Shown: positions 45,649-54,687, counted from the first letter of the stretch. The stretch is 64,000 bases of DNA from CADCWK01 sp965218235 (GCA_965218235.1 OZ244595.1:434001-498000), one strand, 5' to 3'. Notes: generated by a model from the letters alone, not told the origin. Made by a program: numbers and translations.

Positions 45649-46457
45649 GATTCGCCTTCTCCGCTCCCGACCGGACACCCGCCGAGCGCGAGACACTCAT
45701 GACCGGGTTCGCCGCCCACGGCTACGATGGGCTCCAGCTGAAGCGGATGCAGTACGCGGAGTTCCTGGGCTCGCCCGACCAGTTCCGGCGGCGCTGGGGA
45801 GACCGGCCGGGGATCGCATCCGGACTGATCACCGGCGGCGGACTGGACGAGGCCGGTATCGCGGACCTGCTGGCGGTGATCCGCTTCGGCGCGGCCGCCG
45901 GCAGCGAACGGGTCATCTTCTGCCATGCCCGGTCTCGCCAAACCGTCAGTGATGACGACCTCGTGCACTTCAGCCGGACACTGGCCGGGATCGGCCATCA
46001 GGCGCGCGAGCTTGGCATCCAGTTGTCCCTGCATCACCACTACGACCAGCCCGTCATGCATCGGTCAGACCTCGACCGCTTCTTCGCCCGGATCGACGAT
46101 GGCTCCGTGAGACTGACGGTCGACACCGCCCACCTGGCGAAATCGGGCATCGCCGACATCGCCGAGGTCATCCGCGCCTTTGGCCCCCGGATCGACACGG
46201 TCCACATCAAGGACATCCGCGACAGCCGGTTCGTGCCGCTGGGCGAGGGGACGATCGACTTCACGCCCGTCTTCGCGGCGATCGCCGAGGCTGCGTCCGG
46301 CGCCTGGGTCTGTGCCGACGAGGAGAGCGGCGCGGACATCGACGCCGCGATGGCGTCCTGCCGCCAGTTCATGGCGTCGGGCCTGAACATCCGACCCACT
46401 GGCGGCCAGCCAGACGGACGCGACCCAGTCGCTGCTTCTCGACCACGATCACGATGA
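45645..46457 (+). CDS. sugar phosphate isomerase/epimerase family protein (TIM barrel)
   Basis: 270 residues starting in the ATGA that ends the preceding gene. The xylose isomerase-like TIM barrel is supported by GIQLSLHHHYDQPVMH, the LTVDTAHLAKSGI metal strand, the DTVHIKDIRDSRF strand and a final E-containing WVCADEESGADID. These supply the Glu/Asp/His ligands of a divalent metal. Members isomerise ketoses or dehydrate inosose-like sugars. With the upstream oxidoreductase and downstream cupin it probably forms one pathway of sugar or inositol breakdown. Confidence 0.88.
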   Translation: MRFAFSAPDRTPAERETLMTGFAAHGYDGLQLKRMQYAEFLGSPDQFRRRWGDRPGIASGLITGGGLDEAGIADLLAVIRFGAAAGSERVIFCHARSRQTVSDDDLVHFSRTLAGIGHQARELGIQLSLHHHYDQPVMHRSDLDRFFARIDDGSVRLTVDTAHLAKSGIADIAEVIRAFGPRIDTVHIKDIRDSRFVPLGEGTIDFTPVFAAIAEAASGAWVCADEESGADIDAAMASCRQFMASGLNIRPTGGQPDGRDPVAASRPRSR

Positions 46458-46469
46458 GGAGATCTTCCC

Positions 46470-46847
46470 ATGGACCCTGTCTATGTCCGCTCCATCAACG
46501 CCCAGGCTCCTGAGTCGACCGCGTGGGGTGAGCTGAACTGGCTGATCGGCGCCGAGCAGACACCGGGGGCGGAGCAGACGCTCGGTGTCGTAACCATCAA
46601 TCCCGGACAGCGCAACCCGTTCCATGAGCACCCGAACTGCGAGGAACTGCTCTATGTCGTCTCGGGCTCGTGCGAGCACAGGCTGGGCGACCACCTGTTC
46701 CAGCTGGCGCCCGGCGACGTGATCCGGATCCCGCGGGGCATGCCGCACTGGGCTCGCTGCACGAGCGATGAGCCGCTGGTCGCGGTGATCTCGTTCTCGG
46801 CGCCGGACCGGCGGGCCAACCCGCTCGAAGATGGCGGCGTTGCCTGA
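46470..46847 (+). CDS. cupin domain protein
   Basis: 125 residues. The first cupin motif FHEHPNCEELLYVVSG has HxH and Glu ligands, and the second motif is GDVIRIPRGMPHWARC with the His. A single cupin fold that binds one metal ion is expected; such proteins act as isomerases, dioxygenases or sugar-binding sensors. GAGGAGATCTTCCC precedes the ATG. It lies 12 bp after the isomerase gene on the same strand and probably acts on the same sugar pathway. Confidence 0.88.
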   Translation: MDPVYVRSINAQAPESTAWGELNWLIGAEQTPGAEQTLGVVTINPGQRNPFHEHPNCEELLYVVSGSCEHRLGDHLFQLAPGDVIRIPRGMPHWARCTSDEPLVAVISFSAPDRRANPLEDGGVA

Positions 46848-47057
46848 GCTGGGGAGCCGGTGGCGGTCGTGAACGATGCTATCCGACCGGAGATCCGGCA
46901 CCGCTGAAGCGATCGTCCTGGCCCGACGTGATGCGACTCGGTCGCTACGACGAGGATCTTTACGGTTCGAAGCCGATACCCGAGCTCTCGAAGCCGCGAT
47001 GACCTCCGACCGCGGTTCGCCAGTCTTGGAGCTCACGCGGATACGACGACCCTGCCG

Positions 47058-47086
47058 GGCGCGGTACACTGCCCTGTGCGAAGCTG
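47058..47086 (+). repeat. 29-bp dispersed repeat, copy 1 (GGCGCGGTACACTGCC core)
   Basis: Lies in the 507-bp spacer 46848-47354 between convergent genes; 26 of 29 positions match 49424-49452. TACACT could be read as a -10 box, but its placement between convergent genes argues against a simple promoter. The rest of the spacer shows no gene; a terminator is at 47279-47308. Confidence 0.75.
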
Positions 47087-47278
47087 GCCAGACCGGGGCG
47101 TCTCCCCTGGGGTCTCCTCCGTGACTCGGCGGTGCCCGGATCAGGCCGAGCCACAGCGCCCAGCGTGAGTGCAACCGAGTCCGGAGGGCGGGATTGCCGT
47201 CCTGCCTGAGCCAAACCAGTGATCGCGGAGCGGACAGCCCGGAGAACCGGACGCTTTGAAGGCGACGCATTGGCGAAA

Positions 47279-47308
47279 CAGCGCGCCACGATCTCTCGCG
47301 GCGCGCTG
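47279..47308 (-). terminator. terminator after the PhoX-like gene
   Basis: CAGCGCGCC / GGCGCGCTG stem extended by CGA / TCG after an A-C mismatch, loop TCTC. It lies 47 nt beyond the stop codon at 47355. Confidence 0.75.
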
Positions 47309-47354
47309 AGCGTGTTGCGTATGTCTCGTTGCGTTGGGTGGCTCAGGTTCAGCG

Positions 47355-48827
47355 TTACTTCTGCCGGAGCATCAGGACCTGACCACTCTCATCCTCGGTG
47401 CCGAACTGAGCGACCTTGATGGAATGGGCCTGGACATCGACCAGCCAGACGCCATCGCCGAAGAGGTCGGAGACGTTCAGGATGCCCGACGACTCCCAGG
47501 AGCCGGCCTTGTCGCCTTCGTCGAGAACGCCGGAGCCGTCCGACTGATCGATCTTGGCGATGGCCGTGAGCTCACCGGAGGCAAAATCGTAGGCATGGAT
47601 GCGCCCAGTGTCGTCTGAGTTCTCGGCCCGGTTGTACCCGTTCCGGTCCTCGCAGATCATGAGCGTCGTCTTACTGGCGTCGACATTGTCGGGATTCTTG
47701 ATGTCATCCCCGGCGTCGCCATCGAGCAATACCTTGAACGACGTGACCTTGGTGGGATCCGACGAATCGAGGGTCATGCTGTAGATGCGGCCGTTCTTGG
47801 TGTACGGCTGACCACTGGCATCGAGATTCGGATCCGCGTCGTCGCCGGTGTCAGCGAAGTAGATCGTCGTCGTGTCGTTGCGGTCGTAGGTGACGTCCTC
47901 GAGCCGGACGAAGTTGAACGCACCCAGTCCTATGACCGCTTCCTGCAGCGTCGCCTGATCCGGGTTGTCTCCCTGATCCACCGGGACGAACGAACCGGTT
48001 AGGTCGTCGCCCTTCTTGATGTCGCCGGTGTTCGCGCCGGTGTCGGCCTTGAAGACATGCAGCTGGCCGTTCCCCGCCAGCACATCCGCCGGGCTGTCGG
48101 CAACGTACAGATAGAGCTCGGATCCCTTCGAGTCATCGTCGGTGGTCACGACGACCGTCTTGCCATCGAAACCGGGAACGGCAAGCACATTCTCATGCGA
48201 GACGTGGCCAATCCAGGGCAACTGGGTGACCTCGCTCGTCGCGCCATCGATGGCGATCGCCATTCCCCCGAACTCACCGCTCGTGGACTCTTCCCCGGTC
48301 ATGAATACCGGGGATTCGAAGCCCTCCGCCGGTCCCGCGAGCGAGGCCGAGCAGAAACGCTCGTATCCTTCCGTCCCGTCGATCGCGTACGTTCCCGACT
48401 TGACCGCGCCGGTCGTTCCATCGAGGACGAGACGGGAAACGCGTGCGAATGACGCATTCTCATCGTCAGACGGGGTCAATTCGTGGTTCATGAAGAGAAC
48501 CACATCGTCGCCATCCTTGTATGCCCCGAGCCCGTCCGGTACTCCCGCCATCTGGTAGTCGGCGATCGTCTCGCCAGCGGTGATGATCGGGGTGATTTCC
48601 AGGGTCGCGCTGTCCATGGCGATCAGGAACGCCCGGGACGCCGTCAACTCGCCGGGCTGGAGAGCCATCGGCGTCGATGCGGTCTCGGTGCTCGCCGGCG
48701 TGGCTTCATATCCATCCGTGCCCGGTGTGCCCTCCTGAGCTCGAGCAACCCGAACGATACTGCCGGCGGCGACGAGGCCGAGTCCACCCTTGACGACATT
48801 TCTCCGCGAAACGGATGACTTCTGCAT
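47355..48827 (-). CDS. PhoX/DUF839-like secreted phosphatase-family protein
   Basis: About 490 residues. I chose the second ATG (48825-48827) because GGAG lies 9 bp upstream; the first is 5 codons earlier. The N-terminus SRRNVVKGGLGLVAAGSIV is a Tat signal. The body has the DUF839 pattern: DGLGAYKDGDDVVLFMNHEL, EGYERFCSAS, TGEESTSGEF, GHVSHENVLAV, and EDRNGYNR near the end. PhoX enzymes are calcium/iron-dependent alkaline phosphatases of the periplasm. All ligands could not be checked, so activity is inferred. A terminator hairpin lies 47 nt downstream. Confidence 0.75.
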   Translation of the reverse strand: MQKSSVSRRNVVKGGLGLVAAGSIVRVARAQEGTPGTDGYEATPASTETASTPMALQPGELTASRAFLIAMDSATLEITPIITAGETIADYQMAGVPDGLGAYKDGDDVVLFMNHELTPSDDENASFARVSRLVLDGTTGAVKSGTYAIDGTEGYERFCSASLAGPAEGFESPVFMTGEESTSGEFGGMAIAIDGATSEVTQLPWIGHVSHENVLAVPGFDGKTVVVTTDDDSKGSELYLYVADSPADVLAGNGQLHVFKADTGANTGDIKKGDDLTGSFVPVDQGDNPDQATLQEAVIGLGAFNFVRLEDVTYDRNDTTTIYFADTGDDADPNLDASGQPYTKNGRIYSMTLDSSDPTKVTSFKVLLDGDAGDDIKNPDNVDASKTTLMICEDRNGYNRAENSDDTGRIHAYDFASGELTAIAKIDQSDGSGVLDEGDKAGSWESSGILNVSDLFGDGVWLVDVQAHSIKVAQFGTEDESGQVLMLRQK

Positions 48828-49423
48828 TCCTATGGTCTCCATCTGCTCAAACTTTTGGCTGGAGCGGCACGGTCACCGCCAGCGCCTCCGATCGTCGCGT
48901 CACGGCACGACGATTCCAGCACGGACCAACGTAGCCGCGACGGAGCACCGAATGGTTAAGCGTATGTTTTCGAATGCCCTGTCGAGCGTGAATGGAGCCA
49001 GTGACCCGCACGTTCCCACTGTCCAACCCGCTGGAACCCACGGGGGCTCCCTCGACCCATATTCGCGAAGTCGATTCGGGACGACGCGGATTGCCGATGT
49101 GTACGGATGGACGGAGGGAAGGAAAGATCGCGAATGACCGAGCCGTTGCCGGACCTCCGTTGCTGGATCCGATGACGGTGCTGTCCCCGCTGGAGATCGC
49201 CGGCGATCTCCGGCGATTGCCGGTGACCCGGCTCTGGTCGCGAGTACCGCAGCGTCGCTGACCCTCCGAAACCGTCGTCGTCGGTCCCGGCCATGAACGG
49301 GCTGGTGCAGGGACGGCGATCCGCGCTCCCCGTGAGACCGCGGAGGAGGATGCCCTGACGGGTCCGCGCCACGCCGCCGCTGAGCAGATACCGCGGCACC
49401 GTGGCCGGACGAGGACCGGGCTC

Positions 49424-49452
49424 GGCGCGGTACACTGCCGCCTGCGAAGCTG
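49424..49452 (+). repeat. 29-bp dispersed repeat, copy 2
   Basis: Matches 47058-47086 at 26 of 29 positions. It lies in the 759-bp spacer 48828-49586 between the divergent PhoX-like and S9-like genes, otherwise without a recognisable feature. Confidence 0.75.
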
Positions 49453-49586
49453 ACCCGGCCAGGGCTCGATCCCGTCCGGACCTCACGATGCACGGCGGTG
49501 TGCCCACCGGACGATCAACGGCGTGCCACGGGCTTCGGCCCGGCCACCTCCCTCCTATGATCTCAATGCGAGAGGACCGACAGACG

Positions 49587-51911
49587 ATGGCCAGCACCCG
49601 TGCGGGAACGTCCGCCACCGACGCGGACACAACCGATCAGCCAGTCGACCAGTCGACCACAGGCTCCGCCGGGCCGAATGGCAAGCAGAATCAGACTGAC
49701 GCGTCGTCCACCACCGGCGTCGACGGGACGCCGGACGCGACCATGACTGACCTCCCGATCTCGGCCGGCACGCCAACCGACGCCGAGGCACCCGCGGCTG
49801 CTGATTCGGACGACGCCGCTGACGCGCCCCAGGCGCCGGTCCGGATCCCGCCGCATCTTCTGGAGATGCCCGGCCCGGCCAGCCCCTCGCCGTCCGGCAG
49901 CGACGCGGCCTACTTCCAGCGCTCCGCCACCGGTGGCTGGGACCTCGTCTTCTGCCCGCTGGACGGTTCCCCGGCCGAGATCATCGAGCTGCCGGTTACG
50001 CTCAAGCCGACCGCCGGTGCCGACGGCGACCGGTCCGCCAGCACCGGCCCGGTCTGGTCGCCGGACGGACACTTCCTCGCCCTGACCTGCGTCCACCCGG
50101 AAACCGGGCGTGACGCGATCTGGATCCTCGACCTCCAGACCGGGCTGTTCCGGCCGCTGGTCGACCACGACGCCGACGACCGCTCGCCGCGCTGGTCGCC
50201 GGACAACCGCGTCGTCGCCTTCACCAGCACCGTCAACGGCCGCGACCGCGTCGCCATCGCCGAGGCCAACCCGCCGGAGGGCATCGCGCCCTACGCGATC
50301 TACCTGACCGACGGGCTGCAGGACGACCGTGACCCGGCCTGGCTGCGCGACGGGATGGAGATCGTCTTTCGCCGCCGCCTGCCCGAGGCGACGACCGACA
50401 ACCTCTACATCGTCTCGATCGTCACCGGCGAGCTCCGTCAGGTCACGGGCCGTGAGGGCCGGGTCGGGCTCGGCTCGCAGCCCGCCTACCGGCACGCGCC
50501 GGTCACCTCCCCGGACAAGCCGCAGGTCGCCTACGCCACCAACGAGAAGGACTGGGACCTGATCGCGATCGCCAACAGCGAGAACGGGACGGGCTGGACC
50601 CTCGCCGGGGAGGCCGGGGACAAGGCCGACCCGCAGTGGGCGACAGACGGCAAGAAGGTCGCCTATGCGCGAACGCTCGGGACGGTCACCAACGTCTGCA
50701 CCAAGGGCACGGCGGCGGCCGTGACCGACATCCTCGACCCCGGCACCGGCGTCGCTCGGCACCCGCGCTGGCTGGCCGACGGCCGGATCATCTACTGGTA
50801 CATGGACAGCGTCCGGGCACCGAGGCTCATCCTCCAGGCAGCAGGCCCGAAGGTACCTCGGACCGTCCTGAGTGGTCCGGCGACCATGGTCGACCCGAAC
50901 GCCCCGGCCCCCGAGGCTGCGGAACCGACCGGTCCGGAGACGCTGATCGCCTCCGCCGATCCGGGCGCCGAGCCGATCCCGGCTGCCTCGTCGGATTCGA
51001 GCGAATCAGGTGACAGTGTCACCCCGGCCGCCGAGGCGATGAAGCCGAAGATGGCCGCGGCGACTGCCCCAAAGCCCGATACGGCCGTCACGACTACCAC
51101 GGCGGCGGACGAGGTCACCGGTGAGCAGGTCCGGGCCAGCATCGCCCCGATCTCCCCCGACTTCGTCACTCCGACCGTGATCGAGGTCGCGACACCGGAC
51201 AAGCTCAAGCTCCCCGGTCTGCTCTACCGCCCGGCGAATGACAATGACGTAGAGGACATCGGCGTCCTGTCGGTTGGGCAGGGGCCGCCGCACCGGATCG
51301 CCCAGGAGCCGGACCTCGCCGTCCAGGCGCTGGTCGCCGGCGGCTACCCGGTCTTCCTCGCCAACCTGCGCGGAACGCCGGGGCTGGGCCGCGGCATCCT
51401 GACCGGACTGGCCGACCTGGCCGACTTCGAGGCCGAGACGGACGACATCGCGACGAGCCTCCGCGTCCTGCGCGAGCACGAGGCCGGGCTGCCGGAGCAG
51501 GTCGCGATCATGGGCCGCGGCTTCGGCGGCTCGCTGGCCCTTACCGGCGCCGGTGGGCGGCCGGGCCAGTTCGCGGCCGTGATCGCGATCGATCCGATCA
51601 CCGACTGGGACCGCGCCTTCGACGAGTTCTCGCCGACCGAACGGGCCTGGTACCAGCGCACCTTCGGGCTGCCGATCGTCGAGGGCGGCCGCTACGCCCT
51701 CCGCACCCCGTCGACCTTCGCCGGCGTGATCGACGCCCCGATCCTGCTGATCACGACGTCGGACGCCGCCGCCGCCAACCTCTACCCGCTGACCGACACC
51801 CTCGCCGACCTCGGCGTCGGCTACGAGCACCGCGACCTCAGCGGCCGGGCGTCGGACAGCGAGATCGGCGAGACGATCGCCGCGTTCCTGGAGGGAGTCG
51901 GCCGAGGATAG
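49587..51911 (+). CDS. S9 (prolyl oligopeptidase)-like protein lacking the catalytic serine
   Basis: 774 residues from ATG 49587, with AGAGGA about 10 bp upstream. An Ala/Asp/Thr-rich leader (about 90 residues) precedes a TolB/WD40-like beta-propeller with repeated WSPDGHFLALTC / WSPDNRVVAFTS motifs. An Ala/Pro linker follows, then an alpha/beta hydrolase domain. The nucleophile elbow of S9 peptidases (GxSxGG) reads G643-R-G645-F-G-G, so Ser is replaced by Gly. The Asp and His positions are also poorly kept (TTSDAAAA; YEHRDLSG). It is therefore probably a non-catalytic binding protein. No signal peptide is evident. Confidence 0.85.
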   Translation: MASTRAGTSATDADTTDQPVDQSTTGSAGPNGKQNQTDASSTTGVDGTPDATMTDLPISAGTPTDAEAPAAADSDDAADAPQAPVRIPPHLLEMPGPASPSPSGSDAAYFQRSATGGWDLVFCPLDGSPAEIIELPVTLKPTAGADGDRSASTGPVWSPDGHFLALTCVHPETGRDAIWILDLQTGLFRPLVDHDADDRSPRWSPDNRVVAFTSTVNGRDRVAIAEANPPEGIAPYAIYLTDGLQDDRDPAWLRDGMEIVFRRRLPEATTDNLYIVSIVTGELRQVTGREGRVGLGSQPAYRHAPVTSPDKPQVAYATNEKDWDLIAIANSENGTGWTLAGEAGDKADPQWATDGKKVAYARTLGTVTNVCTKGTAAAVTDILDPGTGVARHPRWLADGRIIYWYMDSVRAPRLILQAAGPKVPRTVLSGPATMVDPNAPAPEAAEPTGPETLIASADPGAEPIPAASSDSSESGDSVTPAAEAMKPKMAAATAPKPDTAVTTTTAADEVTGEQVRASIAPISPDFVTPTVIEVATPDKLKLPGLLYRPANDNDVEDIGVLSVGQGPPHRIAQEPDLAVQALVAGGYPVFLANLRGTPGLGRGILTGLADLADFEAETDDIATSLRVLREHEAGLPEQVAIMGRGFGGSLALTGAGGRPGQFAAVIAIDPITDWDRAFDEFSPTERAWYQRTFGLPIVEGGRYALRTPSTFAGVIDAPILLITTSDAAAANLYPLTDTLADLGVGYEHRDLSGRASDSEIGETIAAFLEGVGRG

Positions 51912-51921
51912 GCGTCAATTG

Positions 51922-51948
51922 GCCACCTCTTACCGTTAGTAAGGTGGC
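51922..51948 (+). terminator. hairpin after the S9-like gene
   Basis: GCCACC pairs with GGTGGC and TTAC with GTAA, with a 2-nt bulge and loop CGTTA. It lies 11 nt beyond the stop. It may terminate the gene and marks the left edge of the AT-rich segment. Confidence 0.6.
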
Positions 51949-51995
51949 TAATCGATATGACGGGCGTAGGTACTGGTAGTGCTGCGATTTCTATT

Positions 51996-52011
51996 GGAAT
52001 AGGATGATTCC
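51996..52011 (+). promoter_or_regulatory. hairpin enclosing the ribosome-binding site of the AAA gene
   Basis: GGAAT (51996-52000) pairs with ATTCC (52007-52011), with AGGATG in the loop. The ATG begins 4 nt beyond. The pairing could modulate translation, but the stem is only 5 bp. Confidence 0.35.
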
Positions 52012-52014
52012 TAA

Positions 52015-53640
52015 ATGCGCCTCAAAGAGATCATAATCAATGACTTCAAGCGCTTCAAGCGCTTGCATGTCAGTAACTTACCCGAGAGTGCTCGGCTGGT
52101 TGTACTGGTCGGACCGAACGGAAGTGGAAAGTCTTCTCTATTCGATGCGTTCAATGTCTGGTTCTACTCACGGAGCCAACGGGGATTGAATCCAGACCGC
52201 GATTACTATGCTCGAAATTCCATTAATCCGAATACACACTATCAACCCAACGACAGTGTTCAACTTGATTTTTACGGAATTGACACTAACCCGAAGCGAA
52301 GTTTTTCCATTCGCTCAGCGCATCGAAACGAGGCCGATTTTAACGTTTCCCAAGTTCCGTATGTTCCTAGCATCGACGATCGTCCAGTTATTGCTAGACT
52401 AATTGACAATGATCAGTCCGTATCTTCCAATTACTTGCTGCTTCTCTCGGAGACTGTTAGTCGCCTCTATTCTCCGGAGATGCGGAATAGAATCGTAGGT
52501 GAGCTTGTGGATGAACTGACCGGCGAAGTACGGTTATCGATCTCCAAAGTGTTTGATGACTTGACCTTTCTTGGGATCGACCAGCCATTCAGTTCCGGCA
52601 GCTTCCGCTTTCAAAAGGGCACCATTCCCAACTATCATTACAAAAACCTCTCGGCGGGAGAGAAGACGGCATTCGACTTGTTTCTCGACATGGCTGCAAA
52701 GCGAGCTGCCTTTGAGAACTCAATATTTTGCATTGACGAGCCTGAAGCACACCTGAACAGTCAAGTACAAGCTCTAGTCCTACGAGAACTGTATCGATTG
52801 ACTCCAGACCATTCTCAGTTATGGATCGCGACTCATTCGATTGGAATGATCCGAGAAGCGTTCGAGTTGTATCAAGAGAGTTCCGGTTCTGTAGTATTCC
52901 TTAATTTTTTCGATCGCGATTTTGACAATCCAGTGAAGATGATTCCTAATTCTCCTGACCGAGCTTTCTGGCTTGAAGTTTTTGGTTCTGCATTGGGTGA
53001 TCTAGCTCAGCTAGTTGCGCCGTCGACCGTCTTTTTGTGCGAGGGCAAAGTTCCGTCTGACTTGACGGAGGGCGAAACAGGGTTTGACGCCTTGTGTTAC
53101 AAACGAATATTCTCTGAACGTTTTCCCAACATTGAATTCTTATCAGTAGGGAATTCACGAGAGACTAAGACGGATAGCCTCAATATCGGTCGCTCAATTC
53201 AAACTTTAGTAACAGGAGTCAATGTCGTTCGGCTTATCGATCAAGACGATCACTCTGAGTCAGAAGTCCTTCGACTCAACTCTGAGGGCGTTCGAGTCCT
53301 GAGCCGTCGGCACATTGAGTCGTACCTACTTGACGATGAGATCCTGACGAAATTGTGCATCAACTTAAACAAGCACGAAAAAGCTGAGCTGGTTATCCAG
53401 GCTAAAACGGAAGAGTTAGAGCGGTTGCCGCTGCGGAATAGGCCGTCGGATGATGTCAAGGCGGTTTCAAGGTCACTATACGCTAGGCTCCGGACAATTC
53501 TCGACTTACGTCAGACAGGAAGCGATACGAGCGTGTTTCTATACGAGGTGATGACCCCACTCATCACACCGGGCACTCGGGTCTACCAGCAGTTGTTCAA
53601 TGACCTCTTCGGTTCTCTCAAAGACGACGGAAAGGTCTGA
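52015..53640 (+). CDS. ABC-type AAA ATPase with TOPRIM/DUF4435-like C-terminus, candidate defence or DNA-repair gene
   Basis: 541 residues. Walker A GPNGSGKSS (33-41), signature LSAGEK (212-217), Walker B with CIDEPEAH (D241, E242) and the switch His in ATHS (H274) show an SMC/RecF-like ATPase. The C-terminus holds FLCEGK (E343), RLIDQDDHS (D409, D411, D412) and RRHIESYLLD, a TOPRIM-like metal site as in DUF4435 and OLD-type nucleases. GC is about 40-43% in two sampled 60-base lines, against 73% in a neighbouring line, so it was probably acquired by transfer. There are no partner genes. An OLD-like defence nuclease is the closest comparison, by inference. Confidence 0.85.
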   Translation: MRLKEIIINDFKRFKRLHVSNLPESARLVVLVGPNGSGKSSLFDAFNVWFYSRSQRGLNPDRDYYARNSINPNTHYQPNDSVQLDFYGIDTNPKRSFSIRSAHRNEADFNVSQVPYVPSIDDRPVIARLIDNDQSVSSNYLLLLSETVSRLYSPEMRNRIVGELVDELTGEVRLSISKVFDDLTFLGIDQPFSSGSFRFQKGTIPNYHYKNLSAGEKTAFDLFLDMAAKRAAFENSIFCIDEPEAHLNSQVQALVLRELYRLTPDHSQLWIATHSIGMIREAFELYQESSGSVVFLNFFDRDFDNPVKMIPNSPDRAFWLEVFGSALGDLAQLVAPSTVFLCEGKVPSDLTEGETGFDALCYKRIFSERFPNIEFLSVGNSRETKTDSLNIGRSIQTLVTGVNVVRLIDQDDHSESEVLRLNSEGVRVLSRRHIESYLLDDEILTKLCINLNKHEKAELVIQAKTEELERLPLRNRPSDDVKAVSRSLYARLRTILDLRQTGSDTSVFLYEVMTPLITPGTRVYQQLFNDLFGSLKDDGKV

Positions 53641-53646
53641 CAGAAA

Positions 53647-54547
53647 ATGATTGGTTGGGACTGGGAATTGCTGGCCGGACCGGACACGATCACCGAGGGG
53701 CCGGTCTGGGACGGCACCGGGCTGCTCTACACGGCGATCGACCATGACGAGATCCGGCGCTACGACCCCGCGACCGGCGCGATCTCGACCGCCTTCCGGG
53801 ACACGCGGGGAGCCAACGGTCTGCAGATGCGGCCCGATGGCAGCCTCTACGCCTGCGCGGGCGACGGCCGGGCGATCGTGCGCTACGGCCCCGACGGCAC
53901 CCGCGCGGTGCTGGCCGACCGCTTCAAGGGGCGCCGCTTCAACAGCCCCAACGACCTCGCCCTCGACGCCGCCGGCCGGATCTGGTTCACCGACCCGCGC
54001 TACGGCGCCGACCAGGCACCGCGGGAGCTGGACCACGACTCGGTCTACCGGCTCGACCCCCCCCCGCTCAGACGCCGACACCGACGCCTGGACCGTCACC
54101 CGCGTCACCTTCGACACGACCCGGCCCAACGGCATCCTGCTGTCAGCCGACCGCCGGACACTCTACGTCGCCCAGAGCGATTTCCATGACGGGTCGATCC
54201 GGCAGCTGCGGGCCTACCCGATCCGGCCGGACGCCTCCCTCGGCCCGGCGCAGGTCCTGCACGACTTCGGCGATGCCCGTGGGATCGACGGCATGTGCCT
54301 CGACATGGACGGCAACATCGTCGCTACCTGCGGCTGGGAACTGAGCGGTCCCGGCTCCCGGCTCGCCGTCTTCGCCCCGGACGGCGCGGTGCTGGAGGAG
54401 CACCCGCTCCCGGAGGGGCGACCGTCCAACTGCGCGTTTGGCGGCGACGATCTGGGCGATCTCTATGTCACGACGCTGTCCGGACATCTCTACCGGGTCC
54501 GGAATACGGGACGGCATGGGTTGACGCTGCCGGCGCACCTGGCCTAA
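53647..54547 (+). pseudogene. SMP-30/gluconolactonase-like gene broken by a frameshift at a C9 tract
   Basis: The first 137 codons read in one frame (MIGWDWELLAGPDTITEGPVWD, SPNDLALDAAGRIWFTDPRYG), then homology continues in the next frame (SDADTDAWTVTRVTFDTTRPNG to the end, with RGIDGMCLDMDGNIVATCGW). The switch falls in a run of nine C at 54057-54065; eight C would restore one frame of about 300 residues, the normal length for SMP-30. This family hydrolyses lactones with a metal in a six-bladed propeller; E17 in TEGPVWD and the N and D of the NGLQM and SPND elements are the expected ligands. The cause may be a base-calling error, a true mutation or phase variation. Confidence 0.85.
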
Positions 54548-54662
54548 CGGCGGCACATTGGGCAGGGACATGACTCGCTTGTCCGTGCTGCCGATCCTGC
54601 CGATCCGGCCGATCGAAGTGGTCATGGAATCCGGCCGGCAGCGCGGCACCATTATCGCCCGG

Positions 54663-54687
54663 CGGGGCGATGGCCGCTGCGGCGGCC
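54663..54687 (-). repeat. dispersed palindromic repeat, copy C
   Basis: Exact reverse complement of copies at 20341-20365 and 57277-57301. Adjacent 54672-54707 also matches 32778-32814 after reverse complementing, with one substitution and one indel. It lies in the 523-bp spacer 54548-55070 with no supported gene. Confidence 0.8.

Noticed and set aside
46930..46990. GGTTCGAAGCC resembling a tRNA T-arm
   Set aside because: No acceptor stem, D-arm or anticodon arm can be drawn around it.
47065..47070. TACACT as a promoter -10 box for a plus-strand gene
   Set aside because: It lies between convergent genes with no plus-strand gene downstream, and no -35 is at proper spacing.
54057..54065. Programmed frameshift in the SMP-30 gene
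   Set aside because: No slippery heptamer plus downstream pseudoknot is evident and SMP-30 has no known recoding; a length error or mutation in the C-run is simpler.
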